A stretch of 64,000 bases of DNA from Lachnospiraceae bacterium (GCA_024697225.1 JAILGA010000057.1:1-64000), one strand, 5' to 3'. Counted from the stretch's first letter, positions 7,727 to 16,641 are shown. The notes: generated by a model not told the origin, from the letters alone. Numbers and translations are program-made.

Positions 7727-8704
7727 ATGAAAGACAGGACTCTTAAATCCCTTCTGGAAGATCCCATGATCGCTGAAATCTCTGAGGATGCCATCAGCAA
7801 GTGGGATCTGTCCAAAGAGGATTTCTATGACTGGACGTTGCAGGAAATAGCGGATAAAAAGGGGTGGGGCAATCTGGAGCGCGGTTTTACCAGATTGTTC
7901 GATATCGCATCCCGCGGAAAGTATTACTATAAACTCTATTCTGAAGAAGAGTGTGCCGGGGCACCGCAGAAGAGTAATACCAACTTTGTCTTTTTTCCGT
8001 CCGATGAATCTGCGGCGGACAACAGACCTTTTATTCTGCTTGTGCCGGGCGGCGGTTTTGTCAATGTATGGAGCCTCACGGAAGGCTGGCCGGTGGCCCG
8101 CATCTTTAACGAACTCGGCTATCACGTTTTCATTCTCACTTACCAGATCTGCGTTCCGGGCGCAGCGGTGAAGGATATGGATGATATGGCAAGGGCTTTG
8201 GAAATCATCAAAACATACAGGGACACCTTCCATGTTGACCCGGATTCCTATATAACCTGCGGGTTTTCGGCAGGTGGCTACAATGTGTGTCTCTGGAACA
8301 CCGAAAAGGGGTATCGCGCTTACGGTCTTTCGAAACCGCAGGCGTGTTTTCCGATCTATCCGGTGACATCCTATCGCATAATGGATGAGGAGGATTGGGA
8401 CGGTACGGAAAAAGATGATATCGCGATGGATAGCGTCGGATGTACGATCAAAGAGGCATGCGACAGTTGTTTTGAGATACCGGAGCATGTGGAAGGATTC
8501 CCGCCGACCGCCATCTTTGTGGCTGCGCAGGATGAGCTTGTGAATCCCGATCACTCAAGAAAACTCGCAGAGGCACTGGAGAAGGTTCAAATACCCTGCA
8601 TGCTGGAAGTAGGTCCTTCGGGCGGACACGGATTCGCCGACGGCGTGGGAATGTGTATGGAAGGATGGCCCAAACGGGCTATAAACTGGTACGAGCATCT
8701 GTGA
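7727..8704 (+). CDS. Alpha/beta-hydrolase, probable carbohydrate esterase
   Basis: A 325-residue cytoplasmic protein with the signature of the Aes/acetyl-esterase branch of alpha/beta hydrolases. The oxyanion loop is VPGGGFVN, the nucleophile elbow GFSAGG, the acid lies in AAQDELV, and the His in GGHGFADG. The first 80 residues are an unusual helical cap (SLLEDPMIAEISEDAISKWD). AAGGAGC precedes ATG 7727. It lies 21 bases after the lipoprotein gene and about 110 bases before the GH120 xylosidase gene, so removal of acetyl groups from imported xylo-oligosaccharides is a plausible role. That substrate is inferred from position only. Confidence 0.8.
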   Translation: MKDRTLKSLLEDPMIAEISEDAISKWDLSKEDFYDWTLQEIADKKGWGNLERGFTRLFDIASRGKYYYKLYSEEECAGAPQKSNTNFVFFPSDESAADNRPFILLVPGGGFVNVWSLTEGWPVARIFNELGYHVFILTYQICVPGAAVKDMDDMARALEIIKTYRDTFHVDPDSYITCGFSAGGYNVCLWNTEKGYRAYGLSKPQACFPIYPVTSYRIMDEEDWDGTEKDDIAMDSVGCTIKEACDSCFEIPEHVEGFPPTAIFVAAQDELVNPDHSRKLAEALEKVQIPCMLEVGPSGGHGFADGVGMCMEGWPKRAINWYEHL

Positions 8705-8816
8705 GTGGGCACTGTATCTTTGAGCATGCAGTTTAGACATTCGGGTTTAGTGATTTTTGGTTTGAAACCAGTATTCAAAGAAAGTATCATTGTAATCACG
8801 AAAGGGGGACATGCCA

Positions 8817-10820
8817 ATGTCTGAAAAGAAGATCATTTACGTTAACGCATCTGCGTCCCGCGAAGGGAACGGAAGCAAAGAGATGCCGTTCAGGCACATC
8901 AATGACGCTGCAAAGGTGGCGGGACCGGGAGATGAAGTCCTTGTTGCGCCGGGGATATACAGGGAATACGTCAATCCCATAAACGCAGGGTTGGAGGACG
9001 CGCCCGTCGTATATCGCTCCGAAAAACCGCTTGGGGCTGTGATAACGGGCGCTGAAGAGTTAAAGGGCTGGAAAAAGTATATGGGCACGACATGGACAGT
9101 GCGTGTAAACAACGGGATCTTCGGTTCATATCATCCCTATAAGACATTTGTGTGCGGGGACTGGTATTTCTCGCCGATAGTCAGACACACAGGCTGTATC
9201 TTTCTTAATGATCTTGCAATGTATGAGGCGGTTACTCTCGATGAGTGCCTGAAAGCCACGCCGGATGAATATGCCTGGAACGCCGAGGAATCAAGATACA
9301 AATGGTTCACGGAGCAGGACGGCGATGAGACTGTTTTCTACGCCAATTTCCGGGGACTTGATCCCAATAAGGAAAATGTCGAGCTCACTGTCAGGAGAAA
9401 CTGCTTCATGCCTGACAAGAACCATGTAAACTATATCACTGTCAGCGGTTTTAACATCAACAAGGCAGCAACTACCTGGGCGCCTCCCGCGGCATATCAG
9501 GACGGCATGATAGGGCCTCACTGGAGCAAGGGCTGGATCATCGAGGACTGCGAGATCTACGGAAGCCGCTGCTGCGGTATCTCGCTGGGCAAATATCTCG
9601 ATCCCGAGAATGATATGTATTTCACGAAAAAGCACGTGAAGAGTCCCACTCAGATGGAGCGCGATGCGGTGTGCCGCGGTCAGTATCACGGCTGGACAAA
9701 GGAGAATATCGGCTCGCATATCATCCGCCGCTGTCACGTTCATCACTGTGAGCAGACAGGTATCGTGGGAAGAATGGGCGCTGTCTTTTCAACCATTGAG
9801 GACTGTCACATCCATCATGTCTGCAATTCTTCGCAGCTTGGTGGTGCCGAGACCGCAGGTATCAAGCTTCACGCGGCAATTGACGTGACCATAAGGCGCA
9901 ATCACATACACAACTGCATACAGGGCGTATGGCTCGATTGGGAGGCTCAGGGCGCCAGGATCACACAGAATCTTATGCACGACAATCACAGACCTGACGG
10001 CGTGAAAACCAGGAATGGCATCATGTTCAATACGGACGTGTTCATCGAGGTCGGCCACGGTCCCACACTTATCGATAACAATGTACTTCTTTCAAAGGTT
10101 TCGATAACCATCCCGAGTGAGGGTATCGCCTGTGTGCACAATCTCTGCCTCGGATCCTTCAGCCTGATCAATTCCGGCGTCGACAGCGTGGTGAACGGCC
10201 AGCGCGAGCCCCGTTACACACCTTACCACATCCGCCACAGGACGGAGGTTGCCGGCTTTATGACGATCCTTCACGGCGATGACAGGATCTACAACAATAT
10301 CTTCATCCAGCACTACAAGATAGAGGATAAGAAGAAAAAGCCCACTGATGCGGATTATATGGCAGTTGGAACAGCTGCCTTCAATATCTTTCCCACGTGG
10401 GAGGAGTGGCATGAGCCATTTGCCGGTGACGGAATGCCCGACATGGGCGCTCTTGCAAAGGCGCACTTCGGACATCTGCCTGTGTGGGTGAAGGGCAATG
10501 CCTACTTCAACGGCGCAAATGTATGCAAGCACGAGAAGGAAAAGTTTGTTGACAAGAAGGACAAGGTTACGATCCAGCTGGTGGAGAAGAACGGGAAATA
10601 TACTCTCAAGACCAACCTGTATTCGTTCCTGGGGGACTTCAGATGCGGCATCATCACAAGTGACATACTTGGATGCGCTTTTGAGCCTGAGCAGAGGTTT
10701 GAATCTCCTGACGGCAGCGCCATCACCTTTGACAGCGACTATTTCGGAAATCACCGCGGCGTCTTTGCACTTCCCGGACCGTTTGCGGATGAAAAGGCCT
10801 GCACAAAGGCATTGGTCTGA
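8817..10820 (+). CDS. GH120 beta-xylosidase
   Basis: A 667-residue protein without signal peptide. It matches, along its whole length, the right-handed parallel beta-helix GH120 xylosidase XylC of Thermoanaerobacterium as I remember it. The shared landmarks are GDEVLVAPGIYREYV, VYANF-type FYANFRGLDPN, TTWAPPAAYQ, IGPHWSKGWIIEDCEIY, AGIKLHAAIDV, GVWLDWEAQG and FIEVGHGP. The Asp of WLDWEAQG (about residue 374) and the Glu of FIEVGHGP (about 411) occupy the positions of the XylC nucleophile and acid/base. About 14 extra residues (KTRNGIMFNT region) lie between them. ATG 8817 is preferred over 8811 because AAGGGGG lies 8 bases upstream. It should release xylose from imported xylo-oligosaccharides. 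Confidence 0.85.
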   Translation: MSEKKIIYVNASASREGNGSKEMPFRHINDAAKVAGPGDEVLVAPGIYREYVNPINAGLEDAPVVYRSEKPLGAVITGAEELKGWKKYMGTTWTVRVNNGIFGSYHPYKTFVCGDWYFSPIVRHTGCIFLNDLAMYEAVTLDECLKATPDEYAWNAEESRYKWFTEQDGDETVFYANFRGLDPNKENVELTVRRNCFMPDKNHVNYITVSGFNINKAATTWAPPAAYQDGMIGPHWSKGWIIEDCEIYGSRCCGISLGKYLDPENDMYFTKKHVKSPTQMERDAVCRGQYHGWTKENIGSHIIRRCHVHHCEQTGIVGRMGAVFSTIEDCHIHHVCNSSQLGGAETAGIKLHAAIDVTIRRNHIHNCIQGVWLDWEAQGARITQNLMHDNHRPDGVKTRNGIMFNTDVFIEVGHGPTLIDNNVLLSKVSITIPSEGIACVHNLCLGSFSLINSGVDSVVNGQREPRYTPYHIRHRTEVAGFMTILHGDDRIYNNIFIQHYKIEDKKKKPTDADYMAVGTAAFNIFPTWEEWHEPFAGDGMPDMGALAKAHFGHLPVWVKGNAYFNGANVCKHEKEKFVDKKDKVTIQLVEKNGKYTLKTNLYSFLGDFRCGIITSDILGCAFEPEQRFESPDGSAITFDSDYFGNHRGVFALPGPFADEKACTKALV

Positions 10821-10984
10821 GTATTGACTGTAAAAGAACCGCCGTGAAAATGCAGCAAAAAGAACTGACAGACCGGTACGGAAGCAGGATCACGAAAAGA
10901 GCAGTATGAAAAGACTGGTAAGAGTTTATCGGAAAAGGGCAGCACATAACTGACAGAAAAGAGAAGTCAGATATGAGAGTGCGA

Positions 10985-11016
10985 AAAACCGCGGCACAGT
11001 TTAGTGCCGCGGTTTT
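10985..11016 (+). terminator. Intrinsic terminator after the GH120 gene (bidirectional)
   Basis: The arms AAAACCGCGGCAC (10985-10997) and GTGCCGCGGTTTT (11004-11016) pair around a 6-base loop, and TTTTCTTTTT follows on the forward strand. The A-run before it gives a short T-run on the reverse strand, so it can also stop the DUF6033 transcript. Confidence 0.85.
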
Positions 11017-11081
11017 CTTTTTATGCTGTTATTGCCGGAAATAGTTCGTCTTATTCTTCCTGCCTGAAAACTACTGAATTG

Positions 11082-11975
11082 TTATGCCTCGGCTATCTGC
11101 GACCAGTCTATGCCGCGCACCTTTTCGAGGAGTTCCGCACCGCTTTTTGCAGTGATCGTCGCAAATCTGACCGAATACTTTTCGCGAAGTTCGCTGGTTG
11201 CTTCCCCGCCGGGGCCTTCGGCCTTTTCTTTTACTGACTCTTCGGCTGCTTTCCTGGCTTCTTTCTTTTCATCAGCCCTTTCTTTACGGGCTTCCTCGGC
11301 AGCTTTCTTTGCATCTTCCTTTGCTGCGGCCTTTTTGTCCTCGGCTCTCTGTTCCCTGGCTGTTTCTGCGGCCTCGCGCTGTCTGGCAGAGACGTTCTCC
11401 ATCTCGGCAAATATCGAAATGGTGCCGTCGGCGTTTAAGGTGATGCCGAAACGGTTGAAGAAGGTGCCTGTCGCAATTCCGTTCTCGTCAGTATCGCCCG
11501 AGCCCAGTTCTTCAGTGAGCTTTCTGGCGGTGGCCACAGCGTCCTCGACGCGGCTCATCTGACTCTCGCCATAGGCCTCATCGTCAGCCATCCTCTCAAG
11601 TTCTTCATTTGAAAAGATTACCGAGAATTCTTTGCTGGTGCCTTTCATCAGCTCATCGAGATCATCCTCGTCATTTCCGACCACGAAATCATAGTCTCCG
11701 TACTTGTCGCGGAGCTTGTTCAGGTAGTTCTTTGCCTTGTCGGAAAGTTTGGATTCGTTGATCTGAGCGATGGTGCCGGTGCTTCCGGACTTGTTCAGGG
11801 CGGCCATTCCCTCTTTGGAAAAGGTCACATCAGCGGCCTTTCTGAAGGAGCCGGATTCTTTTTCTGCGGGTTTTCTGGCGCCCGTGTTTTTGCCGGCGGT
11901 CTTACCGGGCCCGTAACCGGCGGAAACCGCACCGGCAAGAAACTGATTATATGCCGAAGTTATATCTGTCCCCAT
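11082..11975 (-). CDS. DUF6033-type protein with Lys/Ala/Glu coiled coil
   Basis: A 297-residue hydrophilic protein of the DUF6033 type, a family of unknown function common in Lachnospiraceae. The N-terminus (TDITSAYNQFLAGA) is followed by a Gly/Lys-rich stretch. A conserved core has FSKEGMAALNKS, LSDKAKNYLNKLRDKYGDYD and FSVIFSNEELERMA (about residues 50-130). TGTFFNRFGITLNADGTISI comes next. An alanine/lysine/glutamate-rich helix of about 70 residues (AAAKEDAKKAAEEARKERAD) that should form a coiled coil precedes a short C-terminal domain. The repeated YGDYDF-V and D-Y-A features resemble those of flagellar-type secreted proteins, but no function is known. AAAGGAGGGC precedes ATG 11975. It is a single-gene unit on the reverse strand. 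Confidence 0.7.
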   Translation of the reverse strand: MGTDITSAYNQFLAGAVSAGYGPGKTAGKNTGARKPAEKESGSFRKAADVTFSKEGMAALNKSGSTGTIAQINESKLSDKAKNYLNKLRDKYGDYDFVVGNDEDDLDELMKGTSKEFSVIFSNEELERMADDEAYGESQMSRVEDAVATARKLTEELGSGDTDENGIATGTFFNRFGITLNADGTISIFAEMENVSARQREAAETAREQRAEDKKAAAKEDAKKAAEEARKERADEKKEARKAAEESVKEKAEGPGGEATSELREKYSVRFATITAKSGAELLEKVRGIDWSQIAEA

Positions 11976-12384
11976 AAAATGCCCTCCTTTGCATGGTTAA
12001 TAATGCGGAAATCCATTTCTGTGATTTATATCGGCAAGCTTGTTGGAAAACTTTACACTATGAGGAAGTCCCTTTTTCATAAAGTGTTTCTATTGTTTAA
12101 GCTGGAATTTGGCGAAACGAAGTGTAAGGACAGGGAAAGGTGTGTTGCAGTCAGACACGCGAAAACAAGAAAACTGCGAAATTGCGTGTCAGGTCTGGAC
12201 TGGGTGCTTCGTACGGATAAAAACGGGAAAAAAGTGCAATTTATCCGTATGAAGCCCGGGATCAGGGCAAGTCGGGAGCAGAATGATGGTCAGTAGCTCT
12301 GAATTGTAATTGTGCGGCCGGGAATCGGGAAATATCGCGGAGCAGGAATGTAAACAGGCGATATGGCATAACGCTCTGATTATA
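11976..12384. other. Gene-free interval
   Basis: About 400 bases separate the reverse-strand DUF6033 gene from the promoter of the sugar-sensing operon. A 105-codon frame is open here on the forward strand, but it has no ribosome site and an odd composition (many Arg/Lys/Cys), and it contains the inverted repeat at 12207-12254. I see no gene. Confidence 0.5.
12207..12254. repeat. Long inverted repeat in a gene-free region
   Basis: The arms CTTCGTACGGATAAA (12207-12221) and TTTATCCGTATGAAG (12240-12254) are complementary at 14 of 15 positions around an 18-base A/G-rich loop. GGG before and CCC after extend the stem with one bulge. No T-run follows, so it is not a simple terminator. It lies about 130 bases before a predicted promoter. 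Confidence 0.6.
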
Positions 12385-12393
12385 TGATATAAT
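12385..12393 (+). promoter_or_regulatory. Extended -10 promoter of the sugar-sensing operon
   Basis: TGATATAAT is an extended -10 element (TG, one base, TATAAT at 12388-12393). The -35 is weak (TGGCAT at 12364-12369, spacing 18). Transcription would begin near 12400 and give a leader of about 230 bases containing the 24-bp repeat array before ATG 12631. Confidence 0.5.
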
Positions 12394-12424
12394 CCACTCT
12401 GTTAAGCCATGCAGTAATAAAAGC

Positions 12425-12568
12425 ATCAGAACATAGAATAATAAACTGATCAGAAGATAGCATAATAAACAGATCAGAAGATAGAATAATAGACTGATCA
12501 GAAAATAGCATAATAAACCGCTCAGAACATAGAATAATAAATATATCAGAGCATGGTAAAGCAGTGCG
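12425..12568 (+). repeat. Six 24-bp tandem repeats in the leader of gene 12631
   Basis: Units starting at 12425, 12449, 12473, 12497, 12521 and 12545 each begin (A/C)TCAGA, followed by a variable base pair and ATAG(A/C)ATAATA in the first five. The period is exactly 24 bases; the sixth unit is degenerate. The array has no ATG and lies between the -10 element and the start codon, so it would be transcribed as an A-rich leader. Confidence 0.8.
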
Positions 12569-12630
12569 GTCATACATGATCTGTCGAGGATTTAAAGCAG
12601 AAATGAACACAGTCAAGTTTCAGGTGAATA

Positions 12631-13665
12631 ATGGTTAACAGACGCACAGCCGGGATCGTGTCCGGCATTATATTGCTGGCTGCTCTGGCGGCAACCATAT
12701 GCCTGGTGGCCATATACGCCAGGCAGGCACACATGCTTTCACAGCGCGGTGCGGGTACCGTGCAGGAGGAGTACAGGAGACACTATGCCTTTGTATGCGG
12801 CACCAGCCAGGAAGACCTGTATCGCGCCATTTATGAAGCGGCAAGAGAGAAAGCAGCCGAGAGCAACGACTATCTTGAGTTCGTGGGAGACAATCTCACG
12901 GTCACCTATTCCAGAAATGAGCTAATGGAGATTGCAGTGGACTCCGGTGTGGACGGGATCATAGTCGAAGCCGATGAAAGCGAGGTGATGACAGAACTCA
13001 TCGACAGAGCGGATGAAAAAGGAATACCTGTCATAACCGTGGGACGCGATAATACCGCATCAGGCAGAAAATCATTCGTCGGTTTCGGATTTTATGACCT
13101 TGGTCAGACCTTCGGAAAGCAGATCATCAGAAATGCGAGCGATGATCCCAAGGATGTTCTTATCCTGATGAGTTCCGATACAGAGGGATCCACTCAGAAT
13201 ATCATCTATCAGGGGATAAGGGAGACCCTTGAAAGACTTGACAGTACAAGATATTTCACGCTGAATACCATGACAGTCCCTGAGTCTACGGCGTTTGGGG
13301 CCGAGGAAGTCATAAGTTCCATGTTCAGAAAAAGCGATGAGCTCCCGGATATCATCGTCTGCCTGAACGAAGTGTATACGACCTGCGTGTGCCAGGCTCT
13401 GGTGGATCACAACAGGGTAGGTGAGACTCTGGTCTACGGCTTTTATGAGAACAGCACCATCCTCTCTTCCATACAGAAAAACATCATAATGGCCACAGTT
13501 ACCGTCAACACCGATCAGATGGGCGAGTTCTGTGTCGAAGCGCTTGAAGAGTACAACGAGTCTGGATATGTCAATGAATTCTTTCCCGCCGATATCGATG
13601 AGATCACCCAGGACAATGTAAATGAATACCTGACGGCGGCTTCAGGAGACGGGCAGAATGGGTAG
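12631..13665 (+). CDS. Membrane-anchored sugar-binding sensor protein (XylFII-like)
   Basis: A 344-residue protein with one N-terminal membrane helix (TAGIVSGIILLAALAATICL) and no lipobox. A periplasmic-binding-protein type 1 fold follows: YAFVCGTSQEDLY, VDSGVDGIIVEADE, GIPVITVGRD, SFVGFGFYDLGQ, ILMSSDTEGSTQN, and a final LVYGFYEN-TVTVNTDQMGE region. A binding protein held in the membrane next to a LytS/YesM kinase is the arrangement of the XylFII-LytS xylose sensor of Clostridium beijerinckii, in which the binding protein docks on the kinase's outer domain. The kinase gene overlaps it by 8 bases. The ligand is probably a monosaccharide, perhaps xylose given the nearby GH120 gene. The ribosome site is weak (AGGTGA). 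Confidence 0.8.
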   Translation: MVNRRTAGIVSGIILLAALAATICLVAIYARQAHMLSQRGAGTVQEEYRRHYAFVCGTSQEDLYRAIYEAAREKAAESNDYLEFVGDNLTVTYSRNELMEIAVDSGVDGIIVEADESEVMTELIDRADEKGIPVITVGRDNTASGRKSFVGFGFYDLGQTFGKQIIRNASDDPKDVLILMSSDTEGSTQNIIYQGIRETLERLDSTRYFTLNTMTVPESTAFGAEEVISSMFRKSDELPDIIVCLNEVYTTCVCQALVDHNRVGETLVYGFYENSTILSSIQKNIIMATVTVNTDQMGEFCVEALEEYNESGYVNEFFPADIDEITQDNVNEYLTAASGDGQNG

Positions 13666-14995
13666 GGACAGCGGGAAAAAGCACAGGCAGCTGTCTGTTC
13701 AGACCAGGCTTATGCTGACGGTAGCGATCGCATCGCTCACGATCATTGCTGTCAATATAATCCTGTTCTTCAATATCAACCGCTCAATGGAGATGGTTAA
13801 CCGGGCATACGCAACTAACCTGATAATCAATGAGCTTTCAGATTCCATGAGACTGGTGGAAAACAGCATGACGGATTATCTCAACACCAAGTCCACCGAT
13901 GCTATAGAACAGTATTTTGACGCGGAGCAGGAGTACAGGGGACACCTTGAGGAACTGGCGCTCACCAGAACAGACAGGGACAGCAGGGCTATGCTGGAGG
14001 ATATCGTGAATCTGTCGGACAGCTGGCTGGAGGTGACGTCTGAGACCATCCGCGCAAAGAGAGGCCGCGTGGTCGACAGATACAGTGTCTCCTATGAGAG
14101 AGCGGAGCGGATCTACAGCTACATCAATGCATATATTTACAGCTTTAACAGGGAGCAGTTCAGATCAAATTCGGAGAATTATGTGGTGCTTCTGGATTCC
14201 TTCAGGCGTCTCGAATATGTCACAATGATCATCATCGCGCTCGTGGCTTTCGTGAATTTCCTGGTGACCTTTGTGCTGACCAAGAATATCCTTGACCCCG
14301 TGAGACAGCGCGAGATCATGATGGAGACTCACTTAAAGGACGCGGAACTGAAATACCTGCAGGCCCAGGTCAATCCTCATTTTCTGTTTAACACTTTAAA
14401 TGCCGGTGCGCAGCTTGCCATGATGGAGAATGCTGACAGGACGTCTGTCTTTATCCAGAATATGGCGGCCTTTTTCAGATACAAATTAAAGCGTGAGGAT
14501 AAGGATACGACGCTGGCTGATGAGATAGGACTGGTGGACAATTACGTCTATATCCTGAATGTCAGATTCTCCGGGGAGATCCTCTTTGAAAAGGATATAG
14601 ACGAGAAGTGCCTGAGAGTGCCGGTCCCCGGGATGATACTGCAGCCCATCGTTGAAAATGCGGTAAACTACGGGATCCGGAATGTTGATCATGAGAAGAG
14701 GATAAAGCTCGAAGTACGCAGAGAGGATGATCTGATCCGTGTGATCGTGAGCGACAACGGCGCGGGGATGAGTGCAGAGAGAATAGAAGAGGTGCTCGGG
14801 GGCAATGCCGGAGAAAACCCTGTGATGAAGGATTCAAACGGCGTCGGGCTTTCAAATGTGATGGCGAGAATGAGACTTTTCTACAATATTGAAAACGTAA
14901 TGAATATCACGAGCGAGGGAGAAGGAAAGGGAACAACGGTCGAGCTCTTCATACCTGCAGTAAATGAAGATGCTGAAAGCATGACCGGCAATTAG
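13658..14995 (+). CDS. Sensor histidine kinase (LytS/YesM type)
   Basis: A 445-residue kinase. Helix 1 (about 22-42) and helix 2 (about 189-208) flank an extracytoplasmic helical sensor domain of about 145 residues. The cytoplasmic part has the His_kinase motif QVNPHFLFNTL with the phosphorylated His at about residue 241, then the ATPase domain with QPIVENAVNYG (N box), SDNGAGMS (G1) and GVGLSNVMARM (G2). It should autophosphorylate when the neighbouring anchored binding protein reports sugar, and pass the phosphate to the AraC-type regulator encoded next. The operon order binding protein, kinase, regulator supports this. Confidence 0.9.
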   Translation: MGRDSGKKHRQLSVQTRLMLTVAIASLTIIAVNIILFFNINRSMEMVNRAYATNLIINELSDSMRLVENSMTDYLNTKSTDAIEQYFDAEQEYRGHLEELALTRTDRDSRAMLEDIVNLSDSWLEVTSETIRAKRGRVVDRYSVSYERAERIYSYINAYIYSFNREQFRSNSENYVVLLDSFRRLEYVTMIIIALVAFVNFLVTFVLTKNILDPVRQREIMMETHLKDAELKYLQAQVNPHFLFNTLNAGAQLAMMENADRTSVFIQNMAAFFRYKLKREDKDTTLADEIGLVDNYVYILNVRFSGEILFEKDIDEKCLRVPVPGMILQPIVENAVNYGIRNVDHEKRIKLEVRREDDLIRVIVSDNGAGMSAERIEEVLGGNAGENPVMKDSNGVGLSNVMARMRLFYNIENVMNITSEGEGKGTTVELFIPAVNEDAESMTGN

Positions 14996-15000
14996 ACCAT

Positions 15001-15052
15001 CCCGGAAGAAGAACATGCATAAGGCCATCATGGAGGAAGAACATGTATAAGG
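15001..15052 (+). repeat. 28-bp duplication of a translation start
   Basis: CCATC-GGA-GAAGAACATG-ATAAGG occurs twice with a period of 28 bases (the start codons lie at 15015 and 15043). The second copy carries the real start of the response regulator gene. The first copy opens a 11-residue frame that stops at 15050, overlapping the true start. Confidence 0.75.
15015..15050 (+). other. Possible upstream mini reading frame from start duplication
   Basis: ATG 15015 to TAA 15048-15050, 11 codons plus stop. Its stop overlaps the regulator's ATG at 15043 in another frame, so translation would terminate a few bases past the real start. This could couple or reduce initiation. The purine stretch GGAAGAAGAA precedes it just as GGAGGAAGAA precedes the real start. 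Confidence 0.35.
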
Positions 15053-16641
15053 TAATGCTTGCAGACGACGAAGGGATCGTGACTGATTCCCTGAAATTTA
15101 TTATCGAGAAGACTTTTGAGGGACAGTGTGAGATCCGCACTTCCAAGACCGGAAGAGGGGTCATAGAACTTGCGGAGACATTTCGCCCGGATATAGCCTT
15201 CATGGATATCCAGATGCCCGGTATAAACGGGATCGAAGCAATGAGAGAGATCCGCGCGGGCAATGAGAACACTATATTCATCGTACTGACCGCCTATGAC
15301 AAATTTGACTATGCGAGAGAGGCCATAAGCCTGGGCGTTCTCGAGTATCTGAACAAGCCGTTTTCCAGGGATACCATAGAGGATGTGATGCGGCGCGCGA
15401 TGGCACAGGTTGATGCCGCCAGGAAGAGGCGCAGCAATGAGCTGATGATCCGCGAAAAGATCGAAACCGTCACGCCCATAATAGAGAACGGTTTCATATA
15501 CTCCGTGCTGTTCCAGGAAAATGAGGCCGAGGCCGAAAAGTACAGGATGCTCCTGGGACTGGATGCCGAATACGGGTTTATGGTGGTCATAACCGCCGAT
15601 GAGCCGGACAGCAAAACCGGGAACCCGGTGGGAACAGGTGTCAGGATACAGTCGCAGGCATCGAAACTCCGTGAGATGATACGCGGTCACTTTGACTGCG
15701 TGGTGGGACCGCTCCTTTCCAATAAGATGATCTGCTTTTTCCAGTCGCAGACTAAGGAGACGGATTACAGCGCGAGGGTATCGTTTATCGAGCACAGTGA
15801 GGTTCTGCTGAAGGAACTGGGGGAGCGTTTTGACGCCGCATTCAGAATGGGCATAGGCTCCATCGAGCCTCTCTCCATGATAGGTGATTCGTATAAGCAG
15901 GCGCTTGAGGCGCTAAAATTCACCGATGCCGAGGTCGCACACGTAAAGGATCTCCCTGTGGGCTGCGCGTATGAACCGGATTATCCCATAGAACTGGAAA
16001 AGAATCTTTTCGCGGCGGTGAGCCACGGGGATGCCGGGAGGACCACAGATATTGCGAGTCAATTTTTTGACTGGGTGCGGCGCGTTTATCCCGATGCGTT
16101 CGTGGATGCGAAGCTTAAGTGTCTGGAGTTTGTCTTGTGGGCCGAGCATCTGGCGTTTGAGTCGGGCGGGATGACATACAGATTTCTGCATCGCTCCGAT
16201 TATCTTCCCGCGATAAACGGTTTCAGCGATTTTGATTCGCTTAAGATCTGGTTCACCGACAAGATGGCAGAGGCGGCAAGAAATATTGCGACCAAGAAAG
16301 AAGAGCGCGAGGACAGTATCATCGAGACGGCAAAGAACTATATCAAAGAAAACTTTGCCCAGGATCTGTCACTTGATGATGTGAGTTCAAGGGTGGATGT
16401 GAGTCCATACTATTTCACGCGTCTGTTCAAGGAGGAGACAGGGGAGACCTTCATGGAGTATCTGACAGGACTGCGCGTGGAACACGCAAAAGAGCTCCTG
16501 AGAGATCCTATGATGTCGGTAAAGGATATCTGCGCTCAGGCGGGATACACGGATCCAAACTATTTTTCCAGGATCTTTAAGAAGGCTGAGGGCGTGACAC
16601 CTACCGAGTACCGCGCAGCACTTGAGGAGAAGAGGGTATGA
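15043..16641 (+). CDS. Response regulator, REC plus AraC-type DNA binding (YesN-like)
   Basis: A 532-residue regulator. The receiver domain (1-120) has the acidic pocket ADDE, phosphorylation site Asp55 in AFMDIQMPG, the switch Thr in LTAYD and Lys in LNKPFS. A helical linker of about 280 residues follows, as in YesN proteins. The C-terminal 100 residues are an AraC HTH pair (LSLDDVSSRVDVSPYYFTRL, then VKDICAQAGYTDPNYFSRIF). It should activate the sugar transport genes downstream when phosphorylated by the kinase encoded just before it. GGAGGAAGAA precedes ATG 15043, which lies in a 28-bp duplication. The next gene overlaps the stop by 4 bases. Confidence 0.9.
   Translation: MYKVMLADDEGIVTDSLKFIIEKTFEGQCEIRTSKTGRGVIELAETFRPDIAFMDIQMPGINGIEAMREIRAGNENTIFIVLTAYDKFDYAREAISLGVLEYLNKPFSRDTIEDVMRRAMAQVDAARKRRSNELMIREKIETVTPIIENGFIYSVLFQENEAEAEKYRMLLGLDAEYGFMVVITADEPDSKTGNPVGTGVRIQSQASKLREMIRGHFDCVVGPLLSNKMICFFQSQTKETDYSARVSFIEHSEVLLKELGERFDAAFRMGIGSIEPLSMIGDSYKQALEALKFTDAEVAHVKDLPVGCAYEPDYPIELEKNLFAAVSHGDAGRTTDIASQFFDWVRRVYPDAFVDAKLKCLEFVLWAEHLAFESGGMTYRFLHRSDYLPAINGFSDFDSLKIWFTDKMAEAARNIATKKEEREDSIIETAKNYIKENFAQDLSLDDVSSRVDVSPYYFTRLFKEETGETFMEYLTGLRVEHAKELLRDPMMSVKDICAQAGYTDPNYFSRIFKKAEGVTPTEYRAALEEKRV

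Noticed and set aside
7721-8554. Reverse-strand frame of 277 codons opposite the esterase
   Set aside because: Antisense of a gene with full catalytic motifs.
11979-12296. Forward frame of 105 codons
   Set aside because: No start signal, unusual Arg/Lys/Cys composition, overlaps the inverted repeat.
12262-12573. Reverse-strand frame of 103 codons with an 8-residue Leu-rich repeat
   Set aside because: It is the translation of the 24-bp DNA repeat (24 bases is 8 codons). No ribosome site and extreme composition.
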